The translations under genes and the position numbers were made by a program. Of a stretch of DNA of 64,000 nucleotides, positions 1-12,200 are shown one piece after another (positions within the stretch are counted from its first letter, which is position 1; each line of letters opens with the position of its first letter). The notes under the pieces were generated by a model. That model worked only from the letters and a program-made list of their open reading frames with translations. It made no database searches and was not told the DNA's origin. Source of the DNA: Micropterus salmoides (lineage: Eukaryota > Chordata > Actinopteri > Centrarchiformes > Centrarchidae); the NCBI RefSeq assembly GCF_014851395.1, contig NW_024041150.1, positions 11,680,137-11,744,136 of the forward strand, given 5' to 3'.

Positions 1-231
1 CTCCCTCGCTGCTGCTGGACTCTCCAAACAGGTCGCTGTCTTGAGCCACTTGAGCTGCTGAGCTGACAATCCTGGATGTTGACTTGATGCTGATGAGGGC
101 GGAGCTGTGGCTAAGGCCAAGCAGGACGGATATCTCACGTCCACGAAGCAGCCTCATACAGCGGACATGTGCATCCAGGGTGAGCACAGACAGGACGCTG
201 CGTGCCTCCAGGTCCCACAGGCTCAACTGTC
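1..231 (-). CDS. NWD-like exon 31, WD repeat, cut by window edge
   Basis: Encodes GQLSLWDLEARSVLSVLTLD, then RCMRLLRGREISVLLGLSHS and a Ser-rich stretch. The exon is still open at position 1, so the C-terminus lies outside the window. Confidence 0.9.
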
Positions 232-3200
232 CTGGATTATTATAACATAAAAAGTCACTGTTGCACATGAATACATTCTGCTGTGTATGTTATGACAGTG
301 ATTAATATGTTTCACATGAATAGTTTTTCTCTTATACATTTTTTAGTGAACTGATTTTTGGGAGTTATGTGTGTTTAAAATCCTGATCATTTCAGTCCCA
401 TATGATTTGGCGACACCTGTGGTTACTGCTGTTCACAAACTGTGTTCTAAAGCAACATTATGCAGTAATTTTAGTCTTTTTAATGCAAGCAAAAAAAAAA
501 TGTTTTGAGAGCATATGTATCGCACTATGGGCGGTGGTTGTGTGGGTTCTCTCCGGGTGCTCCGGCTTCCTCCCACCATCCAAAGACATGCAGGCTAGGT
601 TGATTGGTGACCCTAAATTGTCCTTAGGTGTGAGTGTGAGCGTGAGTGGTTGGTCGTCTATGTGTGGCCCTGCGATGGACTGGCGACCTGTCCAGGCTGT
701 ACCCCGCCCTTGAGTCCGATGTCAGCTGGGATTGGCTCAAGCCCCCCCATGACCCTGTACGCAGGATAAGCGGTTGACGATGGATGGATGGATGTATCGC
801 ACTGCAGTCAAAACTCAAGTTTGTAATTAAAAATAAACAGGCCTTTTTTGTGTCACAAAAAGTTTTAATTGCTAATATGTCCTCTTTGATTGCAAGTCAA
901 TAGATTTTCCTTGCGAGTCAAAGTTTTGCAGGTTAAACCGTTTTGCAAGTGAGAAAGTTTTGCAAGTCAAAAATTGACTGCATGGCCACGCCCTCAATCC
1001 CCTCGCTCTGATGGCTTCGACCAGCACGTAGCTCTACTGTAGATGGAGTTGTAACGTGTACAGGCTGTCTCAGAGTATTATGAACCTCTGTGCAGTGTTC
1101 TGTTGTCTGATAAATAGTAAATATTCAGAATCTGCTCTGACTCAAACTGGACTTCCTGGTTTGATATACAAAAAACTTTTGTGGCATTAAATCGACGATC
1201 CGATTTGAAAGTATGATTTTCAAATTGCAAGAGTCTTTGAGGGCAATTCCAGTAATCATAATGAAGAGTGTCGAATTGTAGAAGGTTGGAAGGCATGAAG
1301 GCACATCCATGGTCCACCCGCACATTTTACTGGCTAATTAGATCTGTTTTCAGGACAGACTGGGTGTGGAAAGACTAAGCTTAATTTACTTTTCCCGTTG
1401 GCAAATTTGGACAAATATACAGAGCTTGGTGACCTCAAATAATTATCAGCATAGCTCTGCCCACCTTCAACCTAAGCAATCTTAGGTCTCATCAAGCAAA
1501 GTAACTCAAAACACCGGTGTGGGTGTGCAGGTCTTTTAGTTTTAGTTGGCAACTGATTTCACCAGTTTAAATAATAACTGTCGCTGGCAAATGTACTCAG
1601 CTAATTAACACTGATTCCTGTCCGATATGAAGGTCTGTAGCAGTTACACCTAGACAAAGATAGTTTTATCAAAGCAGACATGCCACTCTGTGTAACTTGG
1701 ATTTTTTATGAACAGTGGCCTGTGTGGCCACAAGTGGGGGACCTGTAGACTGCTGTAGATAAATTATTTTTGTGATTGCCTTGAATTTCAGACAGGTCGG
1801 CAGTTGTTTAGTGCAAATGACTCTCCGGTTTAACTTAAGCACATCATATGATCATTTTAATCAGCTTAAATATACTGAATCAGGACCACCAGGACTCAGA
1901 GCTTTGGTCCCCATAAGAACTACTGGTCCTGCCAACGTAAAGGTCCTAAAGACACGCACACAAAGACTCACATGGTGAAGTTTGACGGCTGAGTGTACGG
2001 GAATGATTAAAACTGTGACCTGCTGAGTCCTTACCGCAGCGACCCGGGTTCAAGAAATCACTGAATAGTTATCCTGCATTTTTTTAAAGCATTAATGAGT
2101 CAGTTCACACAAATTTCAATACTTATAAGTCACTTAAGCTCTCTACTTGATTTTTTTATTTATTTAACAATGTGGGTTAATCAACCCTTTAATGTGGTCA
2201 ATTTCTAATATAATAAATCGTAATAGCACATAAATGGCCAGTTTATTATGTTAAAATAGCCGTATATAGCAGCCTGGGTCTGCACTGATTACACTTGCTT
2301 GAAAGTGTGAAAACATGCTGTAATATGCCACCTTAATGTGAAAGAGCCTTAGCTCCAGAGTGTGAAGACAAACATACCTCAGTCATATGACTGAAGCCCT
2401 ACTACATCTTTCCATTGCTTTAAAAGAGCTTTAATAAGTTTGTTTCTTACCTGACAACAGAATGGCTTTGGTTCCTCCTTCTGTCATGTACAGCTTACTG
2501 GAGACTTCTATGGTCAGATTCTCATAGCCACAGATGCTCCTATAGTTTCCCTTGAAGGGATCCCACACCTTCAGTCTGTCAGAGTAAACATGGAGAACAT
2601 AATTATTAAAATGTGAAAGCATTTAACACTTACTTATAGAATTCACTGTCGGGTTTGTCTTGTTAGCAAAATGCTAGTGGAACCCAGAAGCAGCATGATT
2701 AGCATCATTATCATCTCAGACAACAGGAGGTGTTCCGACTGTGGTGGGACAGGTTAATGTTACAGACTGTGAAGGCAGACAGCAGGGCTGGATTAACCCA
2801 ATAGGTTATGGGTTGATTAAATGCAAATCAATTCATGAATATGCACTATGTAACTATAATATCAACTAATATGTTAAAAGTATTAATACTAGTTTTAGAT
2901 AGGGGACCCCTCTACAAAGACCCTGACGGTGAGTGTCCTGGTTATTTCTCCTTTTCTTCATCTGAATGAGTGAGTCTGTTTTTCCTGTTCTCTGCCTGCC
3001 TCCCTGTGTCTCCTCCCCTGTGTGTGCTCTCTCTCTCTCTCTCCCTCCGCTCCTGAGCCCAGCCAACAACCCGCACCTGCATCTCATCAACCTCCTCCTC
3101 TGCCTGCCACACCTGCCAGCAATCAACTCCACCTCTGCCAGTACTTCAGCCCAGGTTCTCCACACTACCTCTGCTTGATCGTCGTTGCTCCTTACCCGGT

Positions 3201-6200
3201 GCCACTTCAACATTCAAGCTTGCACGTATTTTGCATCCTTCCTATTTCCCTGTGCTTTGTCCCTGCTGTGTCTGAGCCTGTTTGTCTCTCCCCAGGTTCA
3301 CTCACCCAGTCCAGTCAGCTGGGCTCGCTCACCTGCCCTTTCCCCACGGCGTCCTCCCAGTTCTCCTGTGCCTCCTCTCTTCCTCGGCCCCAGTGTCCCC
3401 CCGGCTCTCTGGTCCCTGTCTCCTCAGGTTCCCCGTGCCTGCGTTCCCCCGGCATCCACCTCACTCTCAACTCCAGTCCCTCAACCCCTTCTTTCCCCTA
3501 ATAAAACCTGTCCAAACTTGTACGTTGCATTTGGGTCCACTCTGTCCCCACACCATACACGTAACAAAATGAGGATGTCAATAAGTATGCCAGCTATGTT
3601 TTTGGGGAGCATTGGTTTAACTTTTATTTAACTTAATATTTCTGATTTGTAAATAGCAAGATTCTTAATATGCTGTGTGAACTGAAAACAACTCCCAAAT
3701 GTGAGTGTTTTGAGTTAGTGGTCCAGGTGGTCCAAGTTCAGTGTTATCAGCTGGAAGAAGTTGGACAGCATAGAGAATCCAGATTAATACAATTTCAGTA
3801 CTATGAGACATACAACTGTGTGTGATCTGCATAACAATGGAAGAGCACAGTGTCGAAGTGATGAATAATATGGACTTCACAAAGATGAACACATGTACCT
3901 GTTTCTTCCTGTGACCCCAAAGACAACTCTGTCTGCATTATCTGTGATAGCTACGCAGCACACTCCAGCCTCATTCCTCAGTTCTTTCCTCACCTAAAGG
4001 AATTTGTACAAAACATAATAAAACCTCAAATAATGCATATCTTGGTCAACAGAAAACTGAAAAATACATGAAATAACTGTTTAAAATAAACTTAAAAATT
4101 AATTTTAAGAGCACAGTTCAAGTTTAAGCTCAAGCAAACTGTAACACACCGTTCCTTTGTGCAGGTCCCAGAGGGTGACGTAGGGGTTCCTCTGGTCTTG
4201 GTTGTAGTGAGTCAGCACCAGGTGACTGCCAGTGTAGGTAATAGCGGCAGTGTGGAGGCTCAGCAGTGATGTTCTATCCTCCAAGGTGTGGAGGTGTTCA
4301 TGCAAAATCATGCTGAAGACATTGAGGTGGTGAGCAAAGTAGGAGCACACCACCACCTAAAAAATAAAGGTGGGGAATGTACAAGTCAGTAATACAACAG
4401 CTGCTGACAAAGTAATGAAAGTTAATGTGATGAAGCCAATAACCTCAAAACATTTATGCAGTGACATTATTATTGTAACATGCAGTCACACTTGCAACAA
4501 CAGTATCCAAAAGTCATTAATTTAATCTTACACATAAAGTAAAAAAGGTACAAAACACATGCTGGTGACTTAATGGTGTAAGAGGCATACCACATAATGT
4601 CCATAACGCTGATTCTAGCTATAGTCTTTCATATTATACCCCATTGTTTCTATCAAACACACTATTACTATGAAATAAATGCAAAATGCTAAAAGATAAT
4701 CATAAAAAAGTGCTGGTTGAATATCAAAATAATTATCATCTCGACAACAATAGTGGCCAGGAATATCTGTCCCCATCTCTCTCTTCCTCCCTTCTGTGAC
4801 ATCAAGCAATTTAGAACTATTGCACGAGATCTGCACAAAGATATCTCTTTACCAGCCTAAAACCATGGCAATATTCTCTGCAGATAAACATTGTGATTTA
4901 GATGGGTTATCCTCTCCTCTTATTGTGCCATCCTCTTTTCCAGTGTACCTGTTCATCTCCACTGAGGACGTACTGGTCTATAGAGTTGTATTTCTCTCTG
5001 TCCAGCCTCCTTTTCACCTCTTTCTCTCTTTCTGCCTCTCTCTCCAGCCTTCTCTTCTTTGCAGACTGGCTCTCTGTCCGAATGTCCCACGGCATCACTG
5101 TGGGAGGAGATAAAACCAAAGTTACCTAGAACTACAGGCCCATCCAGATCTGAAGACTGATTGAACAAGAAGTTTTAAAGAAAGGATTGATGATTTCTAT
5201 GTTATTGCTTCAAACATAGTCCAAAAGGTATCTGTGAGGGGTTGAAAGGACTAAGTTTACCTGCAGGTGGAATGCAGAGATTTATGGACATAATCATGTA
5301 TCTTTGGTAAATGGTCTGTACTTGTGTAGCCCTTTTCTAGTCTTCCGACCACTCAAAGCACTTTTACGCTACGTCACATTCACCCATTCACACACATTCA
5401 TACACTGATGGAACAGCCATCTGAAGCAATTTGGGGTTAAGTATCTTACCCAAGGACACTTCAACATGCAGACTGGGGGAGCTGAGGGGTCGAACTGCCA
5501 GTTTTCTGATTAGTAAGCGACCTGCTCACCTCCTGAGCCATACATCATTACATTACATTTAAAAAGGCGACTTCCAATTGCTATATGTCAGAGGTCGCAC
5601 GCCTCTGGAGCAACTAGAGGTTAAAGATGATGATACACGGAGCAACGGTGCTGGGCAATGTTGCTGTCAATGGTAATGTTCTCTCGCCACTCCGTCACCC
5701 TCCCCGTACCGCTGCTGTCTGTTCAAAACAGTCGGACTTGCCACCAACATTGCTCAAAAAGTTGCCCCATGTATCATCAGCTTAAGTGTCTTGCTTAGGT
5801 ACACATTGGTGGATGTGTCACAGTGGGGAGTTGAACCCAGGTCTCTCACACCAAAGGCATACATACACCTTATCCACTGCTCCATCACCACCCCCAACAG
5901 CTGCCCTATGTGTTGTTGTTTCCTGGTATTGTGACGACCACATATACTGATATCTAAATGAGGAAAAGTGAGTGAAGTCCAGGAAATCGAGTTGGTTCTT
6001 GGAACAACTACCAGTCTGTTTACTTTGAATTTTTTCCACTGTTCACCACTTTAAAGCCACTGTGTGTAAAATTTGCAAAATTCAGACAAATACTTTAGAG
6101 TTTTGGGCATTCTGAGAGATCCAGCTGGAAGAGTAAGCTGCTCCTGCATCATTAACTGCAGCATTGTATTGTCAAACTGTTGTTTCAAGACATGTGTTTG

Positions 6201-9200
6201 CAGATCACAGTGTATTTTGTAGATTACTCTTATTTGTCTAAAAATCATTTTGACACCACAGAGTGTGACTACGATTCACAATTGCAGTCAGGCAATCAGG
6301 GGTATTGCTTCTATTTAAGGGGAAGTCTGCAAGATTGGATGGGATTCCCCCAAAGTTCTGCCTCACCTTTCAGTACGTGCTGAGGCAATAGTTTAGCCAT
6401 GCTTCACTCATCTTTTGACCGAGGTTTCTATTTTAAGAGATTTGAATACAGCTTTAATTGCTGTAATATCCAGACTTAAAAAGGACCCGACCAAATACAG
6501 ATCACTGTCAATTCTTAACACAGAAGTTGAAGTTTTTGCTAGGGTGTTGGTCTCCCATTTAGAACCACACACCACTCACTCCATGTCTCATATTTTAAGC
6601 TTTCTACTATCCACAGATCAGAGGGTGGCCATTTGCGTTGCCATCCTAGTGTAATAAAGGTATTCATGTTCTGGCTGTACTCAGATCACGTTCACATAAA
6701 GGATGAAATGTAGCAGGAATAACTGCAGCAACAGCTGGACGGTGGAAACACCTTATGCCAGTACTTATGTACAATGTTTTTAGGATATTATCACAGGACT
6801 AACTACTTGATATTAAAGTTGTCTAGGGAATGATGTTAATACTAATATGGCAATATGTCAACTGGTTTTGATTTGTGCTTCAGCTAACCACCCAATGTAA
6901 AAAAAATCAATGTTATCTGATCTCTTCCATAATCATGGGAAATATGATTACTAATATGTGTTTACAGAGGCAGGAACAGGCAGCTCACATGTTGTCTCGC
7001 TGCGTGGTGTCGCATTAAGCTGCAAGTCTCGGACAGAGCTGCTGCACAGGAGCGACTCTCTGTGGGATGGTTTCAACTCATGTTTGATAGAGCCAGAGTC
7101 CAGATCCCAAAGGATCAGATGCTCTCTGCAACAACACGCAACAGACAGAGATTTAACTGGGATTCAGCTTGATGAAATTGGATGTTGAAGGTTGGTATGA
7201 TAAATATACCGTAAGAATATCTTCATTAACATGTTTGATACGTTCATTTTAAATTTTATTTGGTTCATGTTGTAGTGTAGGTTTGTTCCCAATAATCGAA
7301 AGTAAGAGTTTGGCAGCAGACATGAGAATAATCACAATCCTAATCCTGTCACTTTCAATATATTGAGAAAAACAAGTTGGAGAGATAACCAGCATAGCAT
7401 GTCGTCATCATCAATTAAATCTTTTCGTATTGAAACCAAATAATAATCAAAATAAATTAAAAGTAATCCAATTAAATGTTTTTTGTTATTAGTCAAACAT
7501 AAAGTCTCTTATTCACAAAATGTCCATTAAAACCCTGCTCCAGGGAGCAGCACATTATTATCCAGGAAGTCCAGGAAATCGAGCTGGTTCTTGGAACAAC
7601 TACCAGTCTGTTTACTTTGATAGAAGTCACTACTTTTTTTTGGGTGAAGATTTCCAGAAACTGAAATCAAATTTTAGTTATCTCTTTCTTTAGATACTCT
7701 CACTCCTCCTCTCTGTTCTTTTCCATGCTGCCTTTGTTAGTTTCCTCCTTCCCCACCTCACGTGTGTCTCTAATTTATATTCCCACCTTCCTTTCCTGTT
7801 AAGGTTGGAAATGGTTAATCTGCATTTTTTCTTTCCCCCCTTTCTGCTACAATGTGAACGTGCTATGCATTTCAATGACATTTGTGTGAGGAATAAATGT
7901 TTGCAGGGTGTCTGGATCATACGGAGCCTCAAATTAATTGTATGTCAACTTCCCACACTCCCTGTATTTGACACATTAACCCTCACCTGGTCTCTGATAG
8001 GCCTAGAAGTGTCCGTCCATGATCGAGAAGACAGTATTCATGCCGAGGACATGTAATAACTGCGATCCCAGTCTGTCTACTCACATAGCGCCGCTTAATC
8101 AAATCATACACCAGAAGAGTCTGGGAGGACAAACATGACGGATATGTTACTATGACAGAGGTGTGGTTGGTTCAGTAATTCCCAACCTACTGAACACATG
8201 CACTCAAGATGAGCAGATGAAGATAAGAACATTTACATCAAAGAGAGTCGGACCTGGAATAGATATGAATGGTCATCCATGTTGTGGTTTGTGCTTCTGT
8301 CTGTAAAGATGTACAGTTTGAAGTCCTGGGCGAGCACCACATCAGTGTTGCTGTAGAGGCCGTGCTCCACTCTGACTGGTCGGCAGACGAAGCGCCGTCT
8401 GGTCAAGTTCCACACATACACCGTCCCAGCTCTGACGGAGCGGCACACAGCATACCTGCCAGCAGAGGGAGCCAGACTCCATTAAAGGAAGATGATACAG
8501 CAATACAAATGTGGACTGTAAAAAGTTCTGACAGTATGTAAGTGCTAATCCTGATACCAAAGGTCATTTCCTGGCAAACAAATGAAAATAAAAACTCTGT
8601 GTTTTTATAACAACCACAACTATCCATGTGCATGCATACATACCGAAATGTATCATGCTTGTTGTATGTAATGTGCAGCTGTATTTTTGCTCACCTCCCC
8701 AGGGACTGGGGATGAACATTTGCTTTTAGCTTTATCTCTGTATAATGTATCAGGTCCCTGTCAAATAAACTTAAATGGATAAACAGGGTAGAAATTGTGG
8801 TCGACAGCGCACATTCAATGAGAGCGTGATGCTCACGCACTAGTGCTATATGTAAAGTAAAACAGGAGAGCAATTCTTCCTCAGACTGAGAATGTTAATG
8901 CAGGACATGATCAAACCGTCCGTCAGCAAGAACAGTCCATCACAGTTGCATGGTGGGATAGTATAGTTGGGTTACAGTGCAGAGGTGAATGGTCACTTGA
9001 GAGTTCAGTGGTATGAAAACCAACAGCAGGTCTACAGAGATGTGGAAACTCAGATAAAACTGAAGTTATTGTTCTGGGGCCTAAGCACCTCCGTAACGCA
9101 TTATCTAAAGATATAGTTTCCCTTGATGGCATCGCCCTGGCCTCCAGCACCACTGTGAGGAATCTTGGAGTTATCTTTGATCAGGACATGTCTTTTAAGT

Positions 9201-12200
9201 CTCACATTAAGCAAATTTCAAGGACCGCCTTTTTTCACCTACGTTATATATTATATTGCGAAAATCAGGAACATCCTGTCTAAAAATGATGCAAAATGAT
9301 TCTTACCTACAAAGCTCTTGGTGGTCAGACACCATCTTATCTTAAAGAGCTCATAGTACCTTACTACCCCACCAGAGCACTGCGCTCCCAGAATGCAGGG
9401 TTACTTGTGGTTCCTAGAGTCTCCAAAAGTAGACTAGGAGCCAGAGCGTTCAGCTATCAAGCTCCTCTCCTGTGGAACCAGGTTCCAGTTTGGGTTCAGG
9501 AGGCAGACACCATCTCCACATTTAAGAGTAGGCTTAAGACTTTCCTCTTTGATAAAGCTTATAGTTAGGGCTGGCTCAGGTGAGTCCTGAACCATCCCTT
9601 AGTTATGCTGCTATAGGCCTAGACTGCCGGGGGACCTCCCATGATGCACTGAGCTCCTCTCTCCTCTACTTTCTATCCCTCTGTATGCAACCTCATCCCA
9701 TTAATGCATGTTACTAACACAACTTCTCCCCTTTCTGGTAGTCTTGTGCTTTCTCGTCCCTCTCCTCTCTCCTCCTATCACTTCCTGCAGGTTTTCTGGC
9801 TCTGGAGCTGTGGAGTCTGGATCTGTGGCTGCGGGTCACCTGCTGCCCCCGTGTTCCTGCTCAGCGCCCTCTGCTGCAACGACTATTGTTACTAGTCCTA
9901 TTATTATTATTGTTATTATAATCATTAACACTACTATAAATATCTGTACCATTTTCCATTTAGTCTACAGCAACATCACCTTTACTGTCTGTACCTCTGT
10001 GTGTATATTGTGTAGGCTGCCTCCCTCCCCTCTCTCTCCTTCTTTGTCTCTGTTCCTCTCTTGCCCTCTCTCTCTCTCCCCTTCACCCCCAACTGATTTT
10101 TCCTTGCCTCTGTCGCCTAGTGCTGCTCTTGGTGGGAATTGTTGGGCTTCTGTAAATAGCATCACAGAGTACGGTCTAGACCTGCTCTTTTATGAAAAGC
10201 GCAGTGAGATAACTGTTGTTGTGATTTGGCGCTATATAAATAAAATTGAATTGAAACAAGGAATGTTGTCAGATGAGTCATCTTCTACAAACTCAAGTTT
10301 AGCGTTAGGGTTAGCCAGTCAAAGGAGGCGGTTTTTGTATGCAACCTGTTATGTCACCTGTTTGATGTGGATAATTAATAAATACTAGATGTTCAATGAG
10401 CGCGATGCTGCTGTTTTTAGTCTGATGTAATATTTTGTACGACAGTGTGATGATGATGGCACAATCCCAGAGTGACACTGAAACAGGAATTAATTCCTGA
10501 ACTCATCAGTCACATGAAAAGTGTGTACGTTTGCAACAAACTCTTCAATCAAGCCCAGGATATTAATAATGATAATTATAGTAAGAAACATCACCATCAT
10601 GAATATACAGTACAGTATGTGTGCAATGTCTGATCAGATTGTGTTGAATGAATCTGTTCAGTTCAAATAGAATAAAACGTCAAGTCCAGCATAAATCAGG
10701 TGAATAATATTTTCAAATGTCTGAAAAGAGCCAATATGTTTATTCATGTATAATAAATATATCAGCAGAATCAGTATAGGTTACTGCTCATCCATCCTTG
10801 CAGATGGATGAAAGCCATCATCATACTGGACCAGAAGCATCATGAGATGAAAACAGCTACTGTCAATGCTGCATCTCAGCAAATACCTCGGGGGTTTCCC
10901 CACAGGGATGACTTCCTCTGTGCCGTCACTCCTGAGCTTATAGATGTTGTAGGTAAGAGTCTGGTCACTGATCCTGGAGGTCAGATCCCACAGGCGAAGG
11001 TACTTCTCTCCGCTGCAGATCCCCAGGCAGTAGCGCAGGTCAAAACACACGCCTGAAGGGAAAGGAAAATGTCATAGCTTTTGGGTGTAGCGTGGTACAA
11101 CAGCAGCTACATTGTACCCACACTCTCAGTGCAGAAAATTAGGGTATAGGTTCTACCAGTTCTGTGAGCTTGAACCGCACATACACAGTTTAAAGTGATA
11201 ACGGTGGCAGATTTACAGCTCGACATCCATTGGTATTTTGGAAACAATGAGTCTTTCATTTCAGACAGACAGACAAAAGCAGCTTCTCATTTTTAGTCAT
11301 ACATCAATTTTGTTGGCTGAAATGTGGCTGACAGATTCTATCAGCCGGAGCTAGCCAGGTAATAAACATAAACCTTGTCTCTGGCTGACTTTTTTATGTT
11401 TCTGACTCGTATTAATGAGAAACCTGCAAAATGGTCTTAAATAGTTGACGAGAGGACATTACCCACCCCGGCCACAGCCTGTTCACCCTGCTGCTGTCTG
11501 CCAACAGATACAGAAGTATCTGCTGTCGTACCGCCAGACTTTTCCCCCCGGGATGCGAGAGACTTAATTCATCCTCAGCGATCCACCACGTAAAATTATT
11601 TTATTTCTTCTTATTTATCTACTTATCTGCTGTGTATCATATTATTACACGTTTGTGTGTGCACATGGCATAACAGGAGCTACAACTTCATCTCATTATT
11701 CAACCCAGTGTAAATAAATCTACCTTGTGCCTTGTATCATGGAGATGAATGGAATTGAAGTAGCAACACTGTTCCAGTACAGCTAGTTTACACTAGTGTT
11801 TATTCAGTAGTGTAAGAAAATATCCAACTCCATTCATATGTTTGTAGAAATGCATAAATTACTTAGACAACCAACGCAAAGTGCTAGGGCCACCATGAGT
11901 TCCATTTTGTCATGTTAAGAAATCCAAACCTTGACAGACTTGCTTTGCCATCTCTGTTGCTACAATTGCTGTTTGGGGCATGGAAATGGTTACATAATCA
12001 TTCTACTAAGTATCCCTGGAAAACCCTAAAACCCCTCAGTTGATACACATGCCATGCTTAAGCACCCCTTTAAAGACAAACCTTTGGTCAGCAATGCAGG
12101 GAAGCGCGTGATGTGTTTGTGGTCCTCTGTCTCCAGATTCCACGTGACCAGCTCAGTGATGCCGGTACGAGGGGAGGGGCAAAAAGCCACGACGTGAGTC

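Noticed and set aside
2966..3631. Overlapping Pro/Ser/Leu-rich ORFs
   Set aside because: Open in all three plus frames because of CT-rich LTR-like sequence, not coding.
5818..6039. 73-codon minus-strand ORF between NWD exons 26 and 27
   Set aside because: Falls in a dispersed repeat; exons 26 and 27 join with matching phase without it.
9708..10388. 226-codon ORF after LINE copy A
   Set aside because: It is the LINE 3' UTR plus the CT-rich microsatellite; the same peptide fragments appear antisense at 22399-22752 and 27630-28172.
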